A stretch of DNA of 64,000 nucleotides, taken from NCBI GenBank assembly GCA_034927345.1, contig JAYFQE010000004.1, positions 62,001 through 126,000 on the forward strand, read 5' to 3'. This document shows positions 8,664 to 16,884 of the stretch, one piece after another. Under the pieces are notes generated by a model. That model did not search any database and was not told where the DNA came from. It saw only the letters and a program-made list of their open reading frames with translations. How positions within the stretch are numbered: the first letter of the stretch is position 1; each line of letters begins with the position of its first letter. The stretch comes from JAYFQE01 sp034927345 (lineage in GTDB: Bacteria; Bacillota; Clostridia; Saccharofermentanales; UBA5734). The translations under genes and the position numbers were made by a program.

Positions 8664-9566
8664 ATGCATTACAAAATAAAAAAGACAGCCGGAGACCGGG
8701 TGTTTGATTTCATTAACCTGACTTTTTTGTCTTTGATTCTGATTATTGTCTTGTATCCGCTCATCTATATCGTCAGCTGTTCAGTCAGCGATTCTTTAAT
8801 GGTTATTTCCGGACGGGTGTGGCTGTTTCCCATCCAGCCGACCTTACTGGCTTATAAAGCGGTTTTAGAAAACCCGATGATCGTAACCGGCTATGCCAAC
8901 TCGCTTTTCTATACCTGTGCCGGAACCCTGATCAATCTCATTGTCACGTTTATGGCCGCCTATCCCTTATCAAGAAAGAACGCCATCTGCGGTAAGCGGT
9001 TCATTATGTTTTTCTTTACGTTCACCATGTTGTTTTCCGGCGGTATGGTGCCGGGTTATCTTCTCGTGCAGAAACTAGGCATGATCAATACACGCTGGGC
9101 TTTGCTTATTCCGGGCGCCATGTCCGTCTGGAACCTGATTATCACCAAGACATTTTTACAAAGCAATATACCGGACGAGCTTTATGAAGTGGCGGCCCTG
9201 GATGGCAGCGGCGATTTGCGGACGTTTTTCCGTATCGTTCTGCCGTTATCCGGTACAATTATTGCCGTCAATGCCTTGTATTATGCCGTCGGACACTGGA
9301 ATTCCTATTTCGGAGCTTTGCTTTATATCCGTAAAGCCGCTTTATATCCGCTTCAGATCGTACTCAGGAATATCTTGATTCAAAACCAGATGGATGCCAG
9401 CATGCTGAGCGTTGTCGATGTTCGCGACGTAGCCCGGCGCGAAGCTTTAAGTACTTTGCTCAAATATGCGCTCATTGTTGTCGCCAGTTTACCGGTGATG
9501 TGCATTTATCCGTTTGTACAGAAATATTTCGTAAAAGGCGTCTTAATCGGTTCCATAAAAGGTTAA
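8664..9566 (+). CDS. ABC transporter permease, YtcP/MalG type
   Basis: A 300-residue partner permease with about six transmembrane helices. The segment VLYPLIYIVSCSVSD near the start and the EAA loop LYEVAALDGSGDLRTFFRIVLP are characteristic of the YtcP subgroup of CUT1 transporters. It follows the LplB-type permease by 12 bases with GGGAG upstream, so the two are translated together. With the lipoprotein downstream it should import an oligosaccharide or related glycoside; the substrate cannot be read from the sequence. Confidence 0.93.
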   Translation: MHYKIKKTAGDRVFDFINLTFLSLILIIVLYPLIYIVSCSVSDSLMVISGRVWLFPIQPTLLAYKAVLENPMIVTGYANSLFYTCAGTLINLIVTFMAAYPLSRKNAICGKRFIMFFFTFTMLFSGGMVPGYLLVQKLGMINTRWALLIPGAMSVWNLIITKTFLQSNIPDELYEVAALDGSGDLRTFFRIVLPLSGTIIAVNALYYAVGHWNSYFGALLYIRKAALYPLQIVLRNILIQNQMDASMLSVVDVRDVARREALSTLLKYALIVVASLPVMCIYPFVQKYFVKGVLIGSIKG

Positions 9567-9778
9567 GACGGATACTTGCCGCCATACCGCATCACTTAAG
9601 GCGGACGCCTCATAAACAGACCTGCAGGACAGAATTTTCATGAAGCGGCCTCAGGCTTGCTTGGTGGTGCCACTAACCACATCAGAATGGAAAAGGAGGA
9701 TTGTATTAACCGTCGGATTCACAAGATCAATCATGATGACAAGATTGTCAAACCGCATTTTGTCCAAGGAGGATGAAT
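9567..9778. other. intergenic region before the solute-binding protein
   Basis: These ~210 bases hold no convincing gene. There is a partial inverted repeat around the GGTGGTGCCACTAACCAC stretch (9663-9680) that could stabilise or end the permease part of the message, and two GGAGG sequences; the second (AAGGAGG, 9766-9772) serves the next gene. No clear promoter is seen. Confidence 0.4.
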
Positions 9779-11449
9779 ATGAAAAGTCGGCACTTATTTG
9801 TATTATTGCTTATTTTTGCACTGATTATGGGCTTATTAGGCACAGCCTGTTCCAATCAGAACACGGCAACGGTTCCGACAACCGGCACGACAACGGCGCC
9901 GGCAGCGTCAACAGGAACGGAAAAATCTATTGTCACGGCGCCAGGTGAGTTCCCGGTTGTCAATGAACCTTATACGCTGCGGATTTTCGCGGCTCAGCCG
10001 GCAAACGTGGAAGACCTGGAAACAAATGACTTCACAAAAATGTATGAAGAAAAGAGCGGCGTTCACGTTGAGTGGGAGCTTGTGCCGACGTCGGACGCCA
10101 ACGATATGAAGCTGCTTTCTCTTGCCGGCGGGGATTATCCCGACGTCTATACGGTAGCCATGTCCAAGGCCGATGAGATGAAATATGCCGGATCGGTCCT
10201 TGTTCCGCTGAAAGAAATCATCGACGAGCAATCGGTCTGGTTCAAGGAAGAGATGGCTAATGTCAATTATGTCAAGGAAATGGTGACATCTTTTGACGGC
10301 GATATCTATTGTTACCCGGTAACAACCTTTGACAAATCGCATCTCCAGACGATGAATCGTTTCTGGATCAATACTTCCTGGCTGACGGCCCTGAACTTGA
10401 AAGCGCCGACAACGACAGACGAATTTTATGAAGTATTAAAAGCGTTTAAAACTCAGGACCCGAATAAAAACGGCAAAGCTGATGAAATTCCGGTAATTTT
10501 ATCGACACCTTATAGCTGCGGCTATTTTATGGGGGCTTTCATCTATGACGACGGACAGAACCGGCTGCGTATCCTGGACGGAAATAAAGTGGATCCGGTT
10601 TTTAACAAAGATGAATTTCGCGAAGGACTTCGTTTCTTAAACAAATTGTATAAAGAAGGATTGACGGACAGCACGGCTTTTACACTCGACGACAATGCCA
10701 CCAAAGAGCTGTTCGAAAAAGCCGACGCGGAAACGGTTGGCGGCGTAAGCGGCCTTTATCAGGGCAATTTCGCCAATATCGACGGCGAGCGCCAGGCCCA
10801 CATGGATGCTCTGCCACCGTTAAAAGGACCTGAAGGCGTGCAAGTATGCGGCTATTATCCCTACGTCCACGCTACCGGCGTCACCTCTTGTACTGTAGCT
10901 TTGAAGGATCCGGAAGTGTTTGTCCGCTGGATGGACTGGTTCTATAGCTTTGAAGGCGGCCTGACCCTCCGCACCGGTCCTGAAGGAACCTATTGGCAGC
11001 GTCCGCCCGAAGGTTCTGTCAGTTATGCGGGATTGCCGGCGACCTGGGAACGTCTGACCTCCTTCGGCGTAACTCAGAATGTATGCTGGAGCGGCATGGT
11101 CGGCCATAGTCATTCCATGCACGGCGGCCTGCTTGGGAAAGCGGACAAATTCTATCAGGCCGACGGGCTTGAGGACCGTTTGATCGCCTATACGAAAGCT
11201 TATTTGCCTTATGCCGCAAAAACGGTTCTGCCGCCCCTTTATGTTCCAGAAGACGTTTCCGCGGAATATTTTAAGATCCAGGCTGACATCAACAAATATG
11301 TCAACGAGAGTTTCGTGCAGTTTGTAACCGGCGGTATGGATCTGGATAAAGACTGGGACGCGTATGTTCAGCAAATCAACACGATCGGACTGGAACGTTA
11401 TGTATCCATTACTCAGCAAGCTTATGACAGTTTCCTGAAGAACCAGTAA
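9779..11449 (+). CDS. extracellular solute-binding lipoprotein of CUT1 sugar transporter
   Basis: A ~556-residue secreted lipoprotein. The N-terminus has KSRH, a hydrophobic core and the lipobox LGTAC, giving a lipid-anchored cysteine followed by a Thr/Ala-rich linker. The body carries family features such as SLAGGDYPDVYTV and KTQDPNKNGKADEIPV, an acidic loop often seen in LplA-type binding proteins. I chose the ATG at 9779 over 9773 because AAGGAGG ends at 9772, leaving a 6-base spacing. It belongs to the two permeases upstream and delivers the substrate to them. The length and motifs match the LplA/YtcQ subgroup, used for oligosaccharides and plant or host glycans. Confidence 0.92.
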   Translation: MKSRHLFVLLLIFALIMGLLGTACSNQNTATVPTTGTTTAPAASTGTEKSIVTAPGEFPVVNEPYTLRIFAAQPANVEDLETNDFTKMYEEKSGVHVEWELVPTSDANDMKLLSLAGGDYPDVYTVAMSKADEMKYAGSVLVPLKEIIDEQSVWFKEEMANVNYVKEMVTSFDGDIYCYPVTTFDKSHLQTMNRFWINTSWLTALNLKAPTTTDEFYEVLKAFKTQDPNKNGKADEIPVILSTPYSCGYFMGAFIYDDGQNRLRILDGNKVDPVFNKDEFREGLRFLNKLYKEGLTDSTAFTLDDNATKELFEKADAETVGGVSGLYQGNFANIDGERQAHMDALPPLKGPEGVQVCGYYPYVHATGVTSCTVALKDPEVFVRWMDWFYSFEGGLTLRTGPEGTYWQRPPEGSVSYAGLPATWERLTSFGVTQNVCWSGMVGHSHSMHGGLLGKADKFYQADGLEDRLIAYTKAYLPYAAKTVLPPLYVPEDVSAEYFKIQADINKYVNESFVQFVTGGMDLDKDWDAYVQQINTIGLERYVSITQQAYDSFLKNQ

Positions 11450-11511
11450 CCAGCGGATCTCCTGGCTTTTCACAAACCGTAAAAGATTCATATCCTTATA
11501 TCGATCCGGCA

Positions 11512-11540
11512 TTGCTTTTCCCATTCCGATTCGTTACAAT
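11512..11540 (+). promoter_or_regulatory. promoter of the glycine-cleavage operon
   Basis: TTGCTT (11512-11517) and TACAAT (11535-11540) have 17-base spacing. The start would fall near 11547, shortly before the riboswitch. A palindrome, GTTACA-8-TGTAAC (11534-11553), overlaps the -10 box and start and might be an operator. Confidence 0.65.
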
Positions 11541-11573
11541 ACAACGTGTAACAACTAAATAGGCATGGGTGAT

Positions 11574-11750
11574 GGGTGCGGGAGAGACTTAGCGATAGGC
11601 GCCGAAGAAGCAAATGCTGTTCTGTCGGGGGCAGCATGAACCTTTCAGGCAAAAGGACCGTTTCCGGACATGACTCTGAAAAGCTTCGAGAAGCACCGAA
11701 GGAGCAAATCCCGGATAAAAACGGGGAGAATCTCTCAGGTCAAAAAACAG
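11574..11750 (+). ncRNA. tandem glycine riboswitch
   Basis: Two consecutive glycine aptamers are visible. The first has GGGAGAGAC, GCGCCGAAGAAGCAAA and CTTTCAGGCAAAAGGACCG (11578-11660). The second has GACTCTG, GCACCGAAGGAGCAAA and ATCTCTCAGGTCAAAAAAC (11671-11750). The CTCTG at 11674 can pair with CAGAG at 11748 to close the second aptamer, and this 3' strand abuts the terminator stem. The element precedes gcvT. Known members turn the operon on when glycine is plentiful, through cooperative or interdependent binding of two ligands. Confidence 0.95.
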
Positions 11751-11751
11751 A

Positions 11752-11786
11752 GGAAGATGACAGGTTATTTTGTCATCTTCCTTTTT
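11752..11786 (+). terminator. riboswitch-controlled intrinsic terminator
   Basis: An 11-base perfect stem GGAAGATGACA / TGTCATCTTCC with an 8-base loop is followed by TTTTT. It overlaps the 3' strand of the second aptamer's closing helix by one or two bases, so glycine binding can plausibly prevent termination and allow reading into gcvT. Confidence 0.88.
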
Positions 11787-11862
11787 AGTTTACCCGGCAA
11801 AACAGGGCGGCGCGGGGCCTGCGAGGGCTGCCGGCCGGACCGGATTGCGAGGAGACTAGAAC

Positions 11863-12963
11863 ATGAAACAGACTCCCTTGTATGAGCGGCACGTGGCTTT
11901 AGGCGGCAAAATCGTTGATTTCGGCGGATGGGCTTTGCCCATTCAATACCAGGGCATTATCGAGGAGCACGAAGCAGTCCGCGGCGCGGCCGGTTTGTTT
12001 GACGTTTCCCATATGGGCGAATTGTTGCTGCAAGGCCCCGACGCGCTGGACAATTTGCAGCATCTCCTGACCAATGACGTCGGCAGGACGGTGATCGATC
12101 AAGCCGTTTATTCACCGATGTGCGCCGAAGACGGCGGCGTCATCGACGATCTGCTGGTTTACCGCCTGTCCGGCCAGACCTGGCTGCTGGTCGTCAACGC
12201 CGCCAATACAGAACAAGACGCGGCCTGGATTGCGGCGCATTTGACCGGCGACGCGCAATTTGCCGATGTTTCGGCCGAGTATGCACAGCTTGCCGTTCAG
12301 GGGCCGCGGGCGGAAAGAATCCTGCAGCGTTTGACGGATGAGGATCTGAGCGGGATCCGGTTCTATCATTTTCGACAGCATGTCTGCTGCGCCGGCCAGG
12401 ATATGCTGATATCCCGCACCGGCTACACCGGTGAGGATGGTTTCGAATTATACCTGCCGGCGGCTGAGGCGCCGCGGATCTGGGAACGCCTTCTGGAAGC
12501 CGGGCGTGCCGACGGGTTGCTGCCGGCCGGACTTGGCGCCCGCGATACGCTGCGCTTTGAAGCGGCGCTGCCGCTCTATGGTCATGAGCTGGCCCGGGAT
12601 ATTTCGCCGCTGGAAGCCGGACTGGGCCGGTTTGTCAAGCTGGATAAACCGGATTTTATCGGCCGTGAAGCTTTGCTTCGCCAACGGGAGTCGGGACCGA
12701 CACGTAAACTGGTCGGGCTGGAAATGATTGGGCGGGGCGTCGCCCGCGGCCATTATGAGGTCCGGCAGGGCGAACGCGCCGTCGGTTTTGTGACATCGGG
12801 CAGCTTTGCCCCGACGATCAGAAAAAACCTGGCCATGGCCTTGCTGGCCGCCGATCAGGCAGCAGACGGAACCGAACTGGACGTGGTCATCCGCGATAAA
12901 TCTGTAAAAGCGCGTGTGATCGGCTTGCCGTTTTATAACAAAAAGTACGCTATAAAGCATTAA
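11863..12963 (+). CDS. gcvT: aminomethyltransferase (glycine cleavage T protein)
   Basis: A 366-residue T protein, the usual length. It starts MKQTPLYERHVALGGKIVDFGGWALP and carries the family blocks FDVSHMGE, SRTGYTGEDGFELY and LGARDTLRFEAALPLYGHEL, and the C-terminal SGSFAPTIRKN. It transfers the aminomethyl carbon from the lipoyl arm of GcvH to tetrahydrofolate, giving methylene-THF and ammonia. It is the first gene after the glycine riboswitch; GAGGAG lies upstream of the ATG. No dihydrolipoyl dehydrogenase or glyA is in this operon, so those must be supplied from elsewhere. Confidence 0.97.
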   Translation: MKQTPLYERHVALGGKIVDFGGWALPIQYQGIIEEHEAVRGAAGLFDVSHMGELLLQGPDALDNLQHLLTNDVGRTVIDQAVYSPMCAEDGGVIDDLLVYRLSGQTWLLVVNAANTEQDAAWIAAHLTGDAQFADVSAEYAQLAVQGPRAERILQRLTDEDLSGIRFYHFRQHVCCAGQDMLISRTGYTGEDGFELYLPAAEAPRIWERLLEAGRADGLLPAGLGARDTLRFEAALPLYGHELARDISPLEAGLGRFVKLDKPDFIGREALLRQRESGPTRKLVGLEMIGRGVARGHYEVRQGERAVGFVTSGSFAPTIRKNLAMALLAADQAADGTELDVVIRDKSVKARVIGLPFYNKKYAIKH

Positions 12964-12985
12964 CTCAATACCGGAGGATGAAAAC

Positions 12986-13372
12986 ATGGATACTCGTAAA
13001 GATTTACTCTATTCTAAGGATCATGAATGGCTGAAAATCGACGGCAATCAGGTGACAGTCGGCATAACCGATTATGCGCAGCATGCCCTTGGCGATGTCG
13101 TTTTTGTTGAATTGCCGGAGCTTAACGCGGCTTTATCGGCCGGCGCGGTTCTCAGCGTGGTGGAATCGGTCAAGGCGGCCTCGGAAGTCTATACCCCCGT
13201 ATCCGGCCAGGTTGTCGCTGTCAATGAAGCGCTGGCGGATGCTCCGGAAGCGATCAACAATCAGCCATATGAGAGCTGGATTGCTGTTCTGGAGCTGGCA
13301 GATCCCAAAGAACTGGCCGGATTGATGGGTGAAACGGCGTACCAGGCCTTCTGCGCCAAGGAGGAAGCCTGA
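12986..13372 (+). CDS. gcvH: glycine cleavage H protein
   Basis: A 128-residue lipoyl carrier. The lipoylated lysine is K63 in VVESVKAASEVYTPVSG, and the preceding ALGDVVFVELPE block is typical. It shuttles the aminomethyl group between GcvP and GcvT. The stop codon overlaps the start of gcvPA by one base (TGATG), indicating coupled translation. GGAGGATG precedes its own start. Confidence 0.97.
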   Translation: MDTRKDLLYSKDHEWLKIDGNQVTVGITDYAQHALGDVVFVELPELNAALSAGAVLSVVESVKAASEVYTPVSGQVVAVNEALADAPEAINNQPYESWIAVLELADPKELAGLMGETAYQAFCAKEEA

Positions 13373-14742
13373 TGGCCGGCTATATTCCCAACACGCCTGT
13401 TCAGCAGCGGGAGATGCTGACAGCACTGGGATTTTCCGATATGGAGGACCTGTTTGCCGATATACCGGAAGCTGTCCGTCTGAAACGAGCGCTTGAGCTG
13501 CCGCCGGCTTTATCGGAGCTGGAGCTGGACTCGCAGATGAAATCGCTGGCCGCGGCTAACGCCAATCTCGACGATTATTACTGCTTTCTGGGCGCCGGCG
13601 CTTATGATCATTATATTCCGGCAGCTGTAAAAAACCTGGTGTCGCGGCAGGAGTTCTATACGGCCTATACGCCGTATCAGCCGGAAATCAGCCAAGGTAC
13701 GCTGCAGGCTATCTTTGAATACCAGACGATGATTTGCCTGCTGACCGGCATGGACGTGGCCAACGCCTCCCTGTATGACGGCGCGTCGGCTCTGGCCGAA
13801 GCCGTGCTGATGGCCGGACAGGTATCCCGGAAGAACCGGATCCTGACGGCCGGCAACCTGCATCCCGAACATCGGGCTGTCTTGGCGACTTATGCGCGCT
13901 TCCATGGTCAGACGCTGGAGCCGGTTGCCTATGATCCGGCGTCCGGTTCGCTTGATTTACATGATCTGGCCGGTAAACTGACCGGCGACACGGCGGCGGT
14001 CGTCCTGCAGAATCCGAACTTTTTCGGCGGCGTGGAGGATGTCCAAGCCGCGGCCGATCTGGCGCATGCCAATCACAGCCTTCTGATTGTCAGCTGCGAC
14101 CCGATATCGCTGGGCTTGCTGAAGCCGCCGGGCAGCCTGGGCGCGGATATCGTGGTCGGAGAGGGGCAGGCTTTGGGCAACAGTCTGAATTTCGGCGGCC
14201 CTTATCTGGGATTCATGGCTGCCGGACAGGCGCTCCTGCGCAAGATGCCCGGCCGGATTGTCGGTGAAACAACCGATACCAACGGCCGCCGGGGATTTGT
14301 TCTGACGATCCAGACGCGTGAGCAGCATATCAGGCGGGAAAAGGCAACCTCCAATATCTGTACGAACCAGGCCCTGAACGCGCTTACCGCAACCATCTAT
14401 CTGGCTATGACCGGTCCCGAAGGCCTGCGGAAGGCTGCTGACCTGAGCATTCAGAAATCCCATTACCTTTACCGGCGCCTTTTACAGCTGCCCTGGTTCC
14501 AGCCTGCTTTCAGCCAGCCCTTTTTCAAGGAATTCGCCGTTCGTTTTCAAGGCGATCTGGCCGGACTCAACCGGGATTTGCTGCAAAGCCGCATCATCGG
14601 CGGATTCGAGGTCGGAACCTGCTTCCCGGAACTGCCGGATGTCTGGCTGTTGGCCGTAACTGAGAAACGGACCCGTGCGGAATTGGATCATTTTGTTGCG
14701 GTTATTGAGCAAACGATGCGTGAAAAGGGGTGCGAAAAATGA
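13372..14742 (+). CDS. gcvPA: glycine dehydrogenase (decarboxylating) subunit 1
   Basis: A 456-residue N-terminal half of P protein, in the split form found in Firmicutes and archaea. Blocks include MAGYIPNTP, FLGAGAYDHYIP, TPYQPEISQGTLQAIFEYQ, DVANASLYDGASALAEA and IQTREQHIRREKATSNICTNQAL. Together with subunit 2 it forms the pyridoxal-phosphate enzyme that decarboxylates glycine. It overlaps gcvH by one base and gcvPB by four (ATGA), so the three are made in fixed ratio. Confidence 0.97.
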   Translation: MAGYIPNTPVQQREMLTALGFSDMEDLFADIPEAVRLKRALELPPALSELELDSQMKSLAAANANLDDYYCFLGAGAYDHYIPAAVKNLVSRQEFYTAYTPYQPEISQGTLQAIFEYQTMICLLTGMDVANASLYDGASALAEAVLMAGQVSRKNRILTAGNLHPEHRAVLATYARFHGQTLEPVAYDPASGSLDLHDLAGKLTGDTAAVVLQNPNFFGGVEDVQAAADLAHANHSLLIVSCDPISLGLLKPPGSLGADIVVGEGQALGNSLNFGGPYLGFMAAGQALLRKMPGRIVGETTDTNGRRGFVLTIQTREQHIRREKATSNICTNQALNALTATIYLAMTGPEGLRKAADLSIQKSHYLYRRLLQLPWFQPAFSQPFFKEFAVRFQGDLAGLNRDLLQSRIIGGFEVGTCFPELPDVWLLAVTEKRTRAELDHFVAVIEQTMREKGCEK

Positions 14743-16190
14743 AACAGAATGAACCCCTGATCTTTGAAATGAGCCGGACAGAACGGCAATCGTCTTTGTT
14801 TCCGGCCTGCGACGTGCCGGTGCAACCCCTGGAGCAATTGATACCGGCGCCATTTTTACGGGAAACGCCGCCGGCTTTGCCGGAGGTTGCCGAAGTCGAT
14901 GTCGTGCGGCACTACACCCGGCTGTCCCAAATGAATTATGGCGTTGACGCCGGGTTTTATCCTTTAGGCTCCTGTACCATGAAATACAATCCCAAAATTA
15001 ACGAACAGGCGGCGCAGCTGGCCGGTTTTGAGAAGATTCATCCTTATCAGCCTGCCGAAACCGTACAGGGCTGTCTCCGGTTGATGGCGGAAACCGGGCA
15101 GATGCTGTGCGCCATAACCGGTATGGATCGGTTTACCCTGCAGCCGGCCGCCGGCGCTCAGGGCGAACTGACCGGCATGATGATCATCCGGGCCTACCAT
15201 GAGCATCGCGGCGATAACAGCCGTCGGAAAATGATTGTTCCCGATTCGGCGCACGGTACCAATCCGGCTTCTGCGGCGATGGCCGGTTTTGAAGTCGTGG
15301 AAGTCCGATCCGATGCGCAGGGCGGCGTGGACATCGAAGCGCTGCGCGGGCTCCTCGGTCCTGACACCGCAGGCCTGATGCTGACCAATCCCAATACCCT
15401 GGGCCTCTTTGACGCCCAGATCGCGGAAATTGCCGGCCTGGTCCATGCAGCCGGCGGCCTGCTCTACTATGACGGCGCCAACGCCAATGCCATTCTGGGG
15501 ATAGCCCGCCCCGGCGATATGGGCTTTGATCTGGTTCACCTGAATCTGCACAAAACATTCAGCACGCCTCATGGCGGCGGCGGTCCCGGATCCGGACCCG
15601 TTGGCGTCAAAGCAGGCCTCGCGCCCTTTTTGCCGGCTCCGCTGGTGGCCAAAAACGAGGCAGGTTACTATCTCGATTATGACAGACCGCTGTCGATCGG
15701 GCGTGTTAAAGCATTTTACGGTAATTTTGCCGTTATTGTCCGGGCTTACGCCTATATCCGATCCAATGGCGCCGGCGGGCTGCGCCAGGTAGCCGAAGCG
15801 GCTGTGCTAAATGCCAATTACCTGCGTGCCCGGCTGTCGCAGGCGTATGACATGCCGTTTCAACGGACTTGCATGCATGAAGTTGTTTTTTCCGCGCTCC
15901 GGCAAAAGGCCGGTGGAGTATCGATGCTGGACATTGCCAAAAGGCTCTTGGATTATGGCTACCATCCGCCGACAATCTATTTTCCGTTGATTGTCAAGGA
16001 AGCGATGATGATCGAGCCGACAGAAACCGAGACACGCGAAACGCTGGATCAGTTTGCCGATGCTTTGTTGAAAATTGCCGAAGAGGTCGAAACAGACCCG
16101 GATTTAGTCCGGCAGGCGCCGCATTTGACAGCCATAACCCGCCTGGACGAAGCAAAAGCCGCCAGACAGGCCCGCTTGCGTTATGAATGA
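14739..16190 (+). CDS. gcvPB: glycine dehydrogenase (decarboxylating) subunit 2
   Basis: A 483-residue C-terminal half of the P protein, carrying the pyridoxal phosphate. The Schiff-base lysine is K272 in HLNLHKTFSTPHGGGG, and PDSAHGTNPASAAMAGF is the family signature. I start it at ATG 14739, which overlaps the gcvPA stop as ATGA and has AAAAGGGG 8 bases upstream; a GTG at 14730 is the in-frame alternative. It is followed at 10 bases by the serine dehydratase genes, joining glycine breakdown with serine breakdown in one transcript. Confidence 0.97.
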   Translation: MKQNEPLIFEMSRTERQSSLFPACDVPVQPLEQLIPAPFLRETPPALPEVAEVDVVRHYTRLSQMNYGVDAGFYPLGSCTMKYNPKINEQAAQLAGFEKIHPYQPAETVQGCLRLMAETGQMLCAITGMDRFTLQPAAGAQGELTGMMIIRAYHEHRGDNSRRKMIVPDSAHGTNPASAAMAGFEVVEVRSDAQGGVDIEALRGLLGPDTAGLMLTNPNTLGLFDAQIAEIAGLVHAAGGLLYYDGANANAILGIARPGDMGFDLVHLNLHKTFSTPHGGGGPGSGPVGVKAGLAPFLPAPLVAKNEAGYYLDYDRPLSIGRVKAFYGNFAVIVRAYAYIRSNGAGGLRQVAEAAVLNANYLRARLSQAYDMPFQRTCMHEVVFSALRQKAGGVSMLDIAKRLLDYGYHPPTIYFPLIVKEAMMIEPTETETRETLDQFADALLKIAEEVETDPDLVRQAPHLTAITRLDEAKAARQARLRYE

Positions 16191-16199
16191 GAGGTATCC

Positions 16200-16859
16200 A
16201 TGAATGCTTTTGACATAATCGGACCGATTATGGTCGGCCCGTCAAGTTCGCATACAGCCGGCGCGGTCAGAATCGGCCGGGTGGCGGGCGAATTGCTCGG
16301 TGAAAAGCCGCGGCGCGCAGCCATCCGTTTCCATGGCTCGTTCGCCCGGACCTACCGGGGCCACGGAACGGACAAAGCGATCGTGGCGGGGCTGCTGGGT
16401 TTTCTCCCCGATGACGGGCGAATCCGGGATAGCCTGCGCCTGGCCAAGGAAACCGGTCTGGATTGCATCTTTGAACGTATCGATCTGGCAGATGCTCATC
16501 CAAATACCGCCATCATCGACCTGGAGGGCGTAAGCGGCCGCCATATGGTTGTTCGCGGCGCCTCGGTCGGCGGCGGGGCGATCGTCATTGAAGCGATCAA
16601 TGATCTGAAGGTTTCCTTTGGCGGCGATTATCATACGCTGGTCATCGCGCATCGGGATACGCCGGGCGTTGTCGCGGCCGTAGCCGATTTGCTGGCCGGA
16701 TGCCGCGTGAACATAGCCAGCATGAAAGTTTTCCGTTCCTGCCGGGGCGGCGAGGCCGTTATGATCATCGAAACCGACCAGGCGGTCAACCCGGAGCTGA
16801 ACCGGCAGATCAGCCAGGTGCCCGGCGTTCGCAACTCAGCCATGATCAAGCCTGTCTGA
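16200..16859 (+). CDS. sdaAB: L-serine ammonia-lyase, iron-sulfur-dependent, beta subunit
   Basis: A 219-residue protein with the serine dehydratase beta signature (DIIGPIMVGPSSSHTAGAVRIG) and a C-terminal ACT domain starting near residue 145 (HTLVIAHRDTPGVVAAVADLLAG). With the alpha subunit it converts L-serine to pyruvate and ammonia through a [4Fe-4S] cluster. A GAGG site precedes the ATG. Placement right after gcvPB suggests a route glycine to serine (via GlyA elsewhere) to pyruvate, switched on by glycine. Confidence 0.95.
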   Translation: MNAFDIIGPIMVGPSSSHTAGAVRIGRVAGELLGEKPRRAAIRFHGSFARTYRGHGTDKAIVAGLLGFLPDDGRIRDSLRLAKETGLDCIFERIDLADAHPNTAIIDLEGVSGRHMVVRGASVGGGAIVIEAINDLKVSFGGDYHTLVIAHRDTPGVVAAVADLLAGCRVNIASMKVFRSCRGGEAVMIIETDQAVNPELNRQISQVPGVRNSAMIKPV

Positions 16860-16884
16860 TAAAAGAATCTGATACGAGGTGTTT

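Noticed and set aside
11576..11885. Short plus-strand frames in the gcv leader
   Set aside because: They fall in the tandem glycine riboswitch and its terminator, whose structured-RNA motifs explain the sequence.
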